Assembly (NCBI RefSeq): GCF_019449275.2
Contig: NZ_JAHZQZ020000022.1
Coordinates: forward strand, 62,001-126,000
DNA: 64,000 nt
Direction: 5' to 3'
From: Microbacterium sp. HD4P20
Lineage (GTDB): Bacteria > Actinomycetota > Actinomycetes > Actinomycetales > Microbacteriaceae
Made by a program: the position numbers and the translations under genes
The notes under the pieces: generated by a model
Databases searched by the model: none
Seen by the model: only the letters and a program-made list of their open reading frames with translations
What the model was told of the DNA's origin: nothing
Shown: one piece after another, positions 32,370 to 39,628 of the stretch
How positions within the stretch are numbered: the stretch's first letter is position 1
Layout: each line of letters begins with the position of its first letter

Positions 32370-33761
32370 TCAGTCCAGCAGCAGCGCGGGCTCCTCGAGG
32401 ATCGAGGCGACGTCGGCGATGAACCGCGACATGCCGTCGCCGTCGATCACGCGATGGTCGAACGATCCCGACACCGTCGTGACGAAGCGCGGGCGCACCT
32501 CGCCGTCGACGACCCACGGCTTCTGGCGGATCGTGCCCATCGCGACGATGCCGGCCTCGCCGGGGTTGATGATCGGGGTGCCGGCATCCATTCCGAACAC
32601 GCCGATGTTGGTGATCGTGATCGTGCCGCCCTGCTGGTCGGCGGGCGTGGTGCGCCCTTCTCGCGCGGTGAGCGTGAGCTTCTCGAGCGCGCGGGCGAGT
32701 TCGCGCATCGACAGCTCCTGTGCGTCCTTGATGTTGGGCACCAGCAAGCCGCGCGGCGTGGCGGCGGCGATGCCGAGATTGACGTATCGGCGCACCCGGA
32801 TCTCGGCGCCGCCCTCGGCGTCGACCCACGCGGCGTTGACCATCGGCGTGCGGCGTGCGGCCCAGATCACGGCACGCGCCATGATGAGCAGGGGAGAGAT
32901 CTTGACATCGGCGAAGTCGGGAGAGGCCTTCAGTCGCTTGACGAGCTCCATCGTGCGCGTCGCGTCGACGTCGGTCCACACCGACACGTGAGGTGCGGAG
33001 TACGCCGACTGCACCATGGCCGACGACGTCGCCTTGCGCACGCCCTTGACCGCGATCGTCTCCTCGCGCCCCGCGGCATCGGGAGCGGGCGTCGCCGGGG
33101 ACACCGTCCCCGCGGCCTCCGGCCGCGGGGGCCCAGCCGGCCCGGCCGAGCGCTGCGGCGCCGGGATCCTCTCTTCACGCACGTCGCCCCACTCGGGCGT
33201 CTCGATGTTTCGGAACACGCTGGCCTGCGACGCGTGGCGCACGACGTCTTCGCGCGTGACCTCGCCGGCCGGGCCGCTCGGCGAGACAGCGGCCAGTTCG
33301 ACGCCCAAGTCGCGCGCGAGCTTGCGGATCGGCGGCTTCGCGACGACGCCGACGGATGCCGCGACCCGCTGCGCGGCAGGAGCCGCTGTCTTACGGCGGC
33401 GGGACTGCACGTGACCCCCGGTGCCGTAGCCGACGAGCACCGCACCGTCGCCGGCGTCCGGTGCCGCGTCGGGCTCGCCGTGCTCGGACTGTCCGACGGT
33501 CGCCGGGCCCGCGGCATCCGTCGTCGATGCGATCGTGATGATCGGCGCCCCGACGTTGACCGTCTCGCCCTCGGGTACCAGCAGCTCGCCGACCGTGCCG
33601 GCGAACGGCGAGGGGAGCTCGACGAGCGACTTGGCGGTCTCGATCTCGACGAGCACGTCGTTGACGGCGACGTCGTCGCCCGGGGCCACCCGCCACGAGA
33701 CGATCTCAGCCTCGGTCAGCCCCTCGCCGACGTCCGGGAGAAGGAAGGTCTGCGTGCTCAT
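32370..33761 (-). CDS. bkdC: 2-oxoacid dehydrogenase E2 (dihydrolipoamide acyltransferase)
   Basis: 463 residues. One lipoyl domain (K44 in EIETAKSLVELP), a peripheral-subunit-binding domain (about 135-175, PPIRKLARDLGVELAAV), and the catalytic domain ending FDHRVIDGDG (434-443) with its active His. It moves an acyl group from E1 to CoA. GAGG lies before ATG 33761. Third in the E1alpha-E1beta-E2 order. No E3 gene is in the window. Branched-chain 2-oxoacid use is inferred because actinobacteria usually have a different, AceE-type pyruvate dehydrogenase; pyruvate remains possible. Confidence 0.88.
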   Translation of the reverse strand: MSTQTFLLPDVGEGLTEAEIVSWRVAPGDDVAVNDVLVEIETAKSLVELPSPFAGTVGELLVPEGETVNVGAPIITIASTTDAAGPATVGQSEHGEPDAAPDAGDGAVLVGYGTGGHVQSRRRKTAAPAAQRVAASVGVVAKPPIRKLARDLGVELAAVSPSGPAGEVTREDVVRHASQASVFRNIETPEWGDVREERIPAPQRSAGPAGPPRPEAAGTVSPATPAPDAAGREETIAVKGVRKATSSAMVQSAYSAPHVSVWTDVDATRTMELVKRLKASPDFADVKISPLLIMARAVIWAARRTPMVNAAWVDAEGGAEIRVRRYVNLGIAAATPRGLLVPNIKDAQELSMRELARALEKLTLTAREGRTTPADQQGGTITITNIGVFGMDAGTPIINPGEAGIVAMGTIRQKPWVVDGEVRPRFVTTVSGSFDHRVIDGDGMSRFIADVASILEEPALLLD

Positions 33762-33775
33762 GTGGTCCTCACGGG

Positions 33776-34858
33776 TCAGTAGGCGAGGGCGCGGTCGACG
33801 GCCTCGAGGATGCGATCGGCGTCGGGGAGGTAGGTGCCCTCGAGCTTGGCGGCGGGGAACGGCGTGTCGAAGGCCGACACGCGCAGCACGGGGGCCTCGA
33901 GCGCGTAGAACGCCCGCTCCATGACGGTCGCGGCGACCTCGGAGCCGAGCGAGTTGAACCCCGGAGCCTCCTGCGCGTAGACCATGCGGCCGGTGCGGCG
34001 CACCGAGTCGAGGATCGGGCCGTAGTCGACGGGCGACAGCGAGCGCAGGTCGACGACCTCGCACGAGGTGCCCTCCGACTCGGCCACCGAGGCGGCTTGC
34101 AGCAGCGTCGTCACCATCGCACCGTGGCCGACGAGCGTGACGTCGGTGCCGCGGCGCACGACCCGCGAAGCGTGCAGGGGCAGCGCGCGGGCCGACGTGT
34201 CGACCTCGCCCTTCTGCCAGTACTTGGCCTTGGGCTCGAGGAAGATCACGGGGTCGGGTGAGGCGATCGCGTCCTGGATCATCCAGTACCCGTCGTTCGG
34301 CGTCGAGGGGCTCACGACGCGCAGACCCGGGGTGTGCGTGAAGTACGCCTCGGGGCTCTCCTGGTGGTGCTCGATCGCGCCGATGTGCCCGCCGTACGGA
34401 ATGCGGATGACCACGGGCATCTGCAGCGCGCCTTCGTGGCGGTTCGTGATCTTGGCGAGCTGAGATGTGATCTGGTCGAACGCGGGGTAGACGAAGCCGT
34501 CGAACTGGATCTCGACCACCGGCCGGAAGCCCGCCATCGCCAGGCCGATCGCGGTGCCGACGATGCCTGACTCTGCCAGCGGGGTGTCGATCACGCGCCG
34601 CTCGCCGAACTCGGCCTGCAGCCCCTCGGTCACGCGGAACACGCCGCCGAGCTTGCCGATGTCCTCGCCCATGAGCAGCACACGGTCGCTGCTCGCAAGC
34701 GACGCTCGCATGCCGGCGTTGATCGCGCGGCTGAGCGGCATGGTCTCCACCGCCCGCGTCTCGGCATCCGCGTGCACGGAGGGCTCGGGGCGTTTCGTCT
34801 CGCTCGCGGTTCCTGAGCTTGTCGAAATGCGCTCGCTCAACGACCGGGTATCTGTCAC
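33776..34858 (-). CDS. bkdB: 2-oxoacid dehydrogenase E1 beta subunit
   Basis: 360 residues. LLMGEDIGKLGGVFRVTEGL, FDQITSQLAKI and RIPYGGHIGAIEHHQESPEA match the E1beta family, which completes the thiamine-diphosphate site with E1alpha. The GTG start (34858) has AAGGAGG upstream and overlaps the E1alpha stop (GTGA). Residues 5-23 are translated from a copy of the GTTGAGCGAGC-type repeat (34790-34846), giving the extension RSLSERISTSSGTASETKR, which precedes the conserved fold. Confidence 0.9.
   Translation of the reverse strand: MTDTRSLSERISTSSGTASETKRPEPSVHADAETRAVETMPLSRAINAGMRASLASSDRVLLMGEDIGKLGGVFRVTEGLQAEFGERRVIDTPLAESGIVGTAIGLAMAGFRPVVEIQFDGFVYPAFDQITSQLAKITNRHEGALQMPVVIRIPYGGHIGAIEHHQESPEAYFTHTPGLRVVSPSTPNDGYWMIQDAIASPDPVIFLEPKAKYWQKGEVDTSARALPLHASRVVRRGTDVTLVGHGAMVTTLLQAASVAESEGTSCEVVDLRSLSPVDYGPILDSVRRTGRMVYAQEAPGFNSLGSEVAATVMERAFYALEAPVLRVSAFDTPFPAAKLEGTYLPDADRILEAVDRALAY
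34790..34846 (-). repeat. GTTGAGCGAGC-type repeat, copy 3, inside the E1beta reading frame
   Basis: Read on the minus strand it starts CGGTCGTTGAGCGAGC and ends GCGAGACGAAACGC, as in copies 1 and 2, with a longer middle (CATTTCGACAAGCTCAGG). It lies within codons 5-23 of the E1beta gene and keeps the frame open. Confidence 0.8.
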
Positions 34859-36042
34859 GATGCGCCTCCTTCGAAGGATGCCTCGTAGTCGGCGAGCCAG
34901 CGGCGCTGCTCGTCGATGAGCGGGTGGTCCTCCGAGTACACGTGCGCGAACATCGCTTCGCGGTCGAGCCCGCCCAGCGCGTTGGTCCGCGTGCGGACGT
35001 CGTCGGCGAGCGCTTCGGACTCGGCTTCCACGTCCGCGAAGAAGGCCTCGGACGCGCCCCGCGCGAGCAGGTACGCCCTCATGCGCGCGATCGGATCGCG
35101 GCGGCGCCACGACTCCTCCTCGTCCGACGTGCGGTACTTCGTGGGATCGTCGCTCGTGGTGTGCGCGCCGAGGCGATAGGTCATCGCCTCGATCGCGCGG
35201 GGCCCCGAGCCCGAGCGCGCCTCGTCGAGCGCCCGGCGGGTCACCGCCCAGCTCGCGAGGACGTCGTTGCCGTCGATGAGGATGCTCGGCATGCCGTAAC
35301 CCTCGCCCCGCTTGTAGAGCGGGGAGCGCGACTGCGTCGCGACCGGAACCGAGATGGCCCACTGGTTGTTCTGCAGGAAGAAGACCTCGGGGGTCGCATA
35401 GCTCGCCGCGAACACCATGGCTTCGTGCACGTCGCCTTGGCTGGATGCGCCGTCGCCGTAGTAGACGACGACGGCCTCGTCGCGCTCAGGGTCGCCGGTG
35501 CCGCAGCGGCCGTCGAAGACCAGTCCCATGCCGAAGCCGGTGGCGTGCAGGGTCTGCGCCCCGAGCACGAGCGTGTAGATGTGGGTGTTGCCGTTCTTCG
35601 GATCGAAGGGATCCCAGCCGCCGTGCGTGAGGCCGCGCATGAGGCGGATGATGTCGATCGGGTCGACGCCGCGGATCTTCGTCACGACATGCTCGCGGTA
35701 GGACGGGAAGATGTGGTCCTGCGGGCGGGCGGCGTGCGCCGAGCCGACCTGCGCGGCCTCTTGGCCGTAGCTCGGCGGCCACAGCGCGAGCTGGCCCTGG
35801 CGCTGCAGGTTCGTCGCCTGAACGTCGAAGGCCCGGATGACGGCCATGTCGCGGTAGAACTGCTCGAGATCGGCGTCGCCGAGGCCGTTCACGAGCTCGA
35901 GGTACGGCTCGGCGGCGGCGCTGGGGGCGAACGTGCCGTCCGCCTGCAGGAGCCGGACGAGAGTGGGGTCCTCGGGCGACACGCCGGCGGCGCCTGGCGG
36001 GGGTGTGGGGGCAGTCGTCGCCGACTCTTCGGGAGGCGTCAC
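34855..36042 (-). CDS. bkdA: 2-oxoacid dehydrogenase E1 alpha subunit
   Basis: 395 residues. The thiamine-diphosphate motif GDGASSQGDVHEAMVFAA followed by FFLQNNQWAIS is clear. Upstream regions (LVRLLQADGTFAP, WPPSYGQEAAQVGSAHAA, FPSYREHVVTKIRGV) are typical of E1alpha. It decarboxylates a 2-oxoacid. GTG 36042 lies six bases after TAGCGT (36049-36054) without a ribosome site, so it looks leaderless; that -10 overlaps the last codons of the aminotransferase gene. Confidence 0.9.
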   Translation of the reverse strand: MTPPEESATTAPTPPPGAAGVSPEDPTLVRLLQADGTFAPSAAAEPYLELVNGLGDADLEQFYRDMAVIRAFDVQATNLQRQGQLALWPPSYGQEAAQVGSAHAARPQDHIFPSYREHVVTKIRGVDPIDIIRLMRGLTHGGWDPFDPKNGNTHIYTLVLGAQTLHATGFGMGLVFDGRCGTGDPERDEAVVVYYGDGASSQGDVHEAMVFAASYATPEVFFLQNNQWAISVPVATQSRSPLYKRGEGYGMPSILIDGNDVLASWAVTRRALDEARSGSGPRAIEAMTYRLGAHTTSDDPTKYRTSDEEESWRRRDPIARMRAYLLARGASEAFFADVEAESEALADDVRTRTNALGGLDREAMFAHVYSEDHPLIDEQRRWLADYEASFEGGAS

Positions 36043-36046
36043 CGTT

Positions 36047-37159
36047 CTACGCTAGCCCGCGGCCCGAGTGACCCTGTGGGAGGTCCTTCACAACGGATGC
36101 CGCGATCCGTAGGACCTTGTCGACAGATTCCTCCTCGCCGACCGAGATCCGGATGCCGTCGCCGGCGAACGGGCGGACGATCAGGCCTGCCGCATCGAAG
36201 GCCGCGCCGACCTCGAGCGTCTCGGCGCCGCTCGGCAGCCACACGAAATTGCCCTGTGCGTCGGGGATCTGCCAGCCCGCCTCGCGCAGCGCGGCGGCCA
36301 GGCGGTCGCGGCGATCGGCGATCGAGCGCACCCGCTCGATCAGCTCGTCGTGCGCGTCCAGGCTGGCCAGCGCCGCCTCTTCGGCGTGAGCGGTGACCGA
36401 GAGCGGGATGGCGGTGGTGCGCGCCGCGTCGAGCACGCGGGGGTGACCGATGGCATAGCCGATGCGGAGCCCGGCGAGCCCGAACGCCTTCGAGAACGTG
36501 CGCAGGACCACGACATTGGGGTGCGCTCCGCCGGCGAGCACCCGGGTGCCGTCCACGGCGGCGGGCGCCGTGACGAACTCGGAGTAGGCCTCGTCGAGGA
36601 TCACCAGCACGTCCGACGGCACTCGCTCGACGAACGCGTCGAACTCCGCCTGCGTGACGACCGGCCCGGTGGGGTTGTTGGGGGTGCAGACGATGATCGC
36701 ACGCGTGCGTTCGGTGATGGCGGCGGCCATCGCGTCCAGATCATGCCGGGCGCCGATGGTGAGCGGCACCTCGACAGCCGTCGATCCGGCGACCACGGCG
36801 AGCCACGGGTACGCCTCGAAAGAGCGCCACGCGTAGATCACCTCGTCGCCGGGTCCGGACGTGGCCTGCACGAGCTGCGCGAGGATCGACACGCTGCCGG
36901 CCCCGATGTGCACGCCATCGACGCCGACCGCGAACCGCTCGGCGAGGCGCGCGCGCAGGCGATTGGCCGCGGCATCCGGGTACCGGTTCAACGCGGTGGC
37001 GGCCTGGACGCGAGCGAGGACGCCCGGCAGCGGATCGAACGGGTTCTCGTTGCTCGAGAGTTTGAACGCCTCGGCGCCGGCCTGCTTGCCCTGTTTATAG
37101 GGTGGCAGCGCGGCGACCTCGGCGCGCACGCGGACAGGGATCTCTGGTGCGTCGGTCAC
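36047..37159 (-). CDS. hisC: HisC-like aminotransferase
   Basis: 370 residues, PLP fold type I. AFKLSSNENPFDPLPGV, NRYPDAAANRLRARLAERF, VCTPNNPTGPVVTQ and RTFSKAFGLAGLRIGYAIG, with the Schiff-base Lys in SKAFG. The family includes histidinol-phosphate and aromatic aminotransferases (HisC2/Pat). Away from a his operon, as here, the aromatic or broad role is as likely. Starts at GTG 37159, six bases after TAGACT (37166-37171), with no ribosome site. It precedes the 2-oxoacid dehydrogenase genes. Confidence 0.85.
   Translation of the reverse strand: MTDAPEIPVRVRAEVAALPPYKQGKQAGAEAFKLSSNENPFDPLPGVLARVQAATALNRYPDAAANRLRARLAERFAVGVDGVHIGAGSVSILAQLVQATSGPGDEVIYAWRSFEAYPWLAVVAGSTAVEVPLTIGARHDLDAMAAAITERTRAIIVCTPNNPTGPVVTQAEFDAFVERVPSDVLVILDEAYSEFVTAPAAVDGTRVLAGGAHPNVVVLRTFSKAFGLAGLRIGYAIGHPRVLDAARTTAIPLSVTAHAEEAALASLDAHDELIERVRSIADRRDRLAAALREAGWQIPDAQGNFVWLPSGAETLEVGAAFDAAGLIVRPFAGDGIRISVGEEESVDKVLRIAASVVKDLPQGHSGRGLA
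36049..36054 (-). promoter_or_regulatory. Leaderless -10 for E1alpha
   Basis: TAGCGT on the minus strand, six bases before GTG 36042, overlapping the 3' end of the hisC-like gene. Confidence 0.45.
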
Positions 37160-37165
37160 GCCCCG

Positions 37166-37171
37166 AGTCTA
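37166..37171 (-). promoter_or_regulatory. Leaderless -10 for hisC-like gene
   Basis: TAGACT on the minus strand, six bases before GTG 37159, no Shine-Dalgarno. Confidence 0.5.
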
Positions 37172-37286
37172 AGAGCGGGGGACGGATGCCGCGCCATGCG
37201 TTCGTGCGCCAGGTGAGCGCGGTGCGTGGGAGCGGGCGACTGCGCGCCCTTCCGGCGCGTCGCACCGGCATGCCAGACTGACGCGC

Positions 37287-37679
37287 ATGGGCTTCCTCAT
37301 CCGCGTCGTCGTCAACGCGTTCGCGATCTGGGTCGTGACCCTGATCCCGGCGCTTCAGGTCTTCGTCATCCCGTTCCCACCCGGCGAGACACTGCAGCTG
37401 ATCCTCACGCTGCTGCTCGTGGCGGTGATCTTCGCCCTGGTGAACACGATCATCGGCACGGTCATCAAGGTGCTGGCCTTCCCCATCTACATCCTGACGC
37501 TCGGGCTCATCGGCCTCATCATCAACGCGTTCCTGCTGTGGCTCACGGCCTGGCTCACGCACTGGTGGAACTGGGGACTTCGCGTCGAGGACTTCTGGTG
37601 GGGCGTCGTCGCGGCGATCATCATCTCGCTCATCAACTGGATCTTCGGCATCATCCTCCGCCCGCGGAAGAAGGACTGA
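37287..37679 (+). CDS. Small four-TM protein, DUF360/YvlD type
   Basis: 130 residues, almost all hydrophobic, about four membrane segments. LTLLLVAVIFALVNTIIGTV and LTLGLIGLIINAFLLWLTAW match the phage-holin-like family 'mycobacterial 4 TMS', which also contains chromosomal YvlD-like proteins in Gram-positive bacteria. The role is unknown; there is no lysis gene nearby. CAGACT seven bases before the ATG is a weak -10. The 3' end overlaps the convergent hydrolase gene by 29 bases. Confidence 0.8.
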   Translation: MGFLIRVVVNAFAIWVVTLIPALQVFVIPFPPGETLQLILTLLLVAVIFALVNTIIGTVIKVLAFPIYILTLGLIGLIINAFLLWLTAWLTHWWNWGLRVEDFWWGVVAAIIISLINWIFGIILRPRKKD

Positions 37680-39147
37680 CGCCGGCTTCACCGCGTGTCG
37701 CGGCGTATTCGGTCACCTCGACCGACTCGGCCTCTGCGAGCTGATCGAACACCGCCCGCAGCTCGCCGACCCGCGGGTCGGTGGAGGCGTCGACCATCGC
37801 CGCAGTGTCGGCGTAGATGACCATCCGGTGGGCGGGCACGTCGGCGTCCGAGAGGCCGATGTCGGTGTGGGCGACGCGCTCGGCGACGAAGCTGCCCGGC
37901 GCACCGACGGCGGCGTTGTGCCCGCCGCCAGCGAGCGCGGCCACCGGGTCGTCGGTGTGGCGCAGCGTCACACTGAGCGTGCCCGCGCCGACGTCGGCGG
38001 CGACGGGATTGCCGAAGGTGACGAGCGTGCGTGTGTCGTATTCGCCCTCGAGCGCCAGATGCGAACCGATCATGGCTCCCTGCGAATGACCGAACGCGTG
38101 CACCACGTCGCCGGGCTGCGCACCGGCCTCAGCCAGCGCCTGCGTCGTCGCGGCATACGACTCCGACTGCCGGCCGGTGTACAGCTCGTGGTTCGACTGG
38201 TTGTCCCACGGGTCGTCACCTCCGTACGCGAACGACTGCATGCCGGCGATGTAGACCGCGAACTGCTTCGAGCCGTCGGGCATCGCGTACTTCTCGACGC
38301 GCACCCGGGAGTCCCCGGCCCCCGGCATCCGCTGCGTCACCGCAGCCAGGCTCTGCGGCGCACCGGTCGCCGCCACCGGGGGTACGGGCGTCAGGGTCAC
38401 CGGGCCGGCCTGGCCGGTGAGGCGCGCGTCGCGAGCGAGCCGGCCCTGACCGCCGATCCCGAGCACCGCGGCGCCCACGATCGTGCCGAGCCCGAGGGCG
38501 GCGCCGGTGCCGACTCCCGCGGGACCGCCGAACTCGGAGCCGACGACGAGCCCGCTCTCGGCCGCCTGCCGCGCGAGCTCGCCGGGCCAGTTGACCGTGC
38601 GGTTGAACTCGGACTCGAGCGCCTTCGTCCACGCGTCGGGGTGCTCCCGACTCAGGCGCGTCATCCGTGCGTCGATGACCGTCGCCCGGGCCCCATCGCC
38701 GGCCATCACAGCCGTGCGGTGCTCGGCGTTCAGTTCGACCAGCTCGTAGGCGATGGCTGCTTCGCGCAGGGCTGCGGCGATGCGCTCGGCCTCTGCTCTC
38801 ACCTCGACGAGACGCTGGAACAGCACCGTCACCGACGACAGCGCGTCCCACTCCCGCAGCCCCAGCAGCGTGCCCTGCGAGTTGCCGAGCCGCCGGCAGA
38901 TCCCTTCGAGGTCGGTCTCAGCGGTGACGAAGAGACCTGCGGTGTGGCGCAGGCTGACGGTGTCGACGGCAACGGCTCCGCCGCCCCGTAGCTCGAGCCC
39001 CGTCTCTGCTCGCGGCCAGGCCTCGGGGAGCCCGCTGAAGCGATCCCTCGAATGAGCGTCCACCGTGTGGCCGTCGTCGAAGGGCAGCCCACCCTCGGGC
39101 AACGGCGGAAGCCCGTCGCCGCTCATCGCGCGCCCGTCGCCGCTCAT
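37651..39147 (-). CDS. Alpha/beta hydrolase with helical N-terminal domain
   Basis: 498 residues. Residues 1-200 are mainly helical. The C-terminal half has GDVVHAFGHSQGAMIGSHLA with nucleophile S355, a lipase/DUF1023-like elbow. A Gly-rich segment (about 205-235) separates the halves. The start ATG 39147 overlaps the stop of the WXG100-like gene (ATGA). The codons for MSGDGRA occur twice (ATG at 39147 and 39126), a 21-base duplication. The paired WXG100-like gene suggests a type VII-type secreted or cell-surface effector; not proven. No signal peptide. Confidence 0.75.
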   Translation of the reverse strand: MSGDGRAMSGDGLPPLPEGGLPFDDGHTVDAHSRDRFSGLPEAWPRAETGLELRGGGAVAVDTVSLRHTAGLFVTAETDLEGICRRLGNSQGTLLGLREWDALSSVTVLFQRLVEVRAEAERIAAALREAAIAYELVELNAEHRTAVMAGDGARATVIDARMTRLSREHPDAWTKALESEFNRTVNWPGELARQAAESGLVVGSEFGGPAGVGTGAALGLGTIVGAAVLGIGGQGRLARDARLTGQAGPVTLTPVPPVAATGAPQSLAAVTQRMPGAGDSRVRVEKYAMPDGSKQFAVYIAGMQSFAYGGDDPWDNQSNHELYTGRQSESYAATTQALAEAGAQPGDVVHAFGHSQGAMIGSHLALEGEYDTRTLVTFGNPVAADVGAGTLSVTLRHTDDPVAALAGGGHNAAVGAPGSFVAERVAHTDIGLSDADVPAHRMVIYADTAAMVDASTDPRVGELRAVFDQLAEAESVEVTEYAATRGEAGVSPSSAGGG

Positions 39148-39446
39148 CGCGCGCCCGCCGGGGCGAAGGCGGCGGCGTACGCGTCGGCCTCGCGGAAGGC
39201 GGCGCGATCGCGAGCGTGAGCCGCATCGATCCGCGCAGTCTCGGCGAGGCAGATCAGTCCCGAGACCTGACCCGCCCACAGCTCGGCCTTCTCGTGGAAG
39301 GCGGTGGCGGCCGAGGACTGCCAGTCGGTCGCCGCAGAGAGGCCGCGCGCGGTGGCCGCGGCATCCGTCAGCCCTTCGATGAGGGCAGCCAGATCGCGCA
39401 CGACGACGGCCAGCTGGTGCGAGGCGGGGGCGGCGGGGTCGTTCAC
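39144..39446 (-). CDS. WXG100-like small helical protein
   Basis: 100 residues, mostly alpha-helical with a central TDWQSSAATAF turn, W42. ESAT-6/WXG100 proteins are about 100 residues with a central WxG, here replaced by WQS. Such proteins are partners or cargo of ESX/type VII systems. It starts at GTG 39446 without a convincing ribosome site and is followed directly by the hydrolase gene, sharing an ATGA overlap. I see no ESX core genes in the window. Confidence 0.6.
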   Translation of the reverse strand: MNDPAAPASHQLAVVVRDLAALIEGLTDAAATARGLSAATDWQSSAATAFHEKAELWAGQVSGLICLAETARIDAAHARDRAAFREADAYAAAFAPAGAR

Positions 39447-39581
39447 GCGTCCATGCTGTCGGCCGCGGCGGTTCTCACGAGCCCGCTGCGACCGATCTGT
39501 GCATGACGAGTGGAGCGCCCCGCTTGGGGAGGAGCGGACGGATGACGCGGCCCGGCCCGAAGCGCAGGGGAGGAAGGAAGA

Positions 39582-39621
39582 ACGACGAAGCGCCGCCCCC
39601 GGGGGAGCGGCGCCTCGTCGT
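39582..39621. terminator. Terminator hairpin after nuclease gene
   Basis: 15-bp stem with one mismatch (39582-39596 with 39607-39621), arms ACGACGA.GCGCCGC and GCGGCGC.TCGTCGT, seven bases past the nuclease stop. Confidence 0.75.
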
Positions 39622-39628
39622 GTGCGAG

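Noticed and set aside
37287..37679. Holin-like protein as evidence of a prophage
   Set aside because: The family also contains chromosomal YvlD-like proteins, and there is no lysin, integrase, capsid or other phage gene near it.
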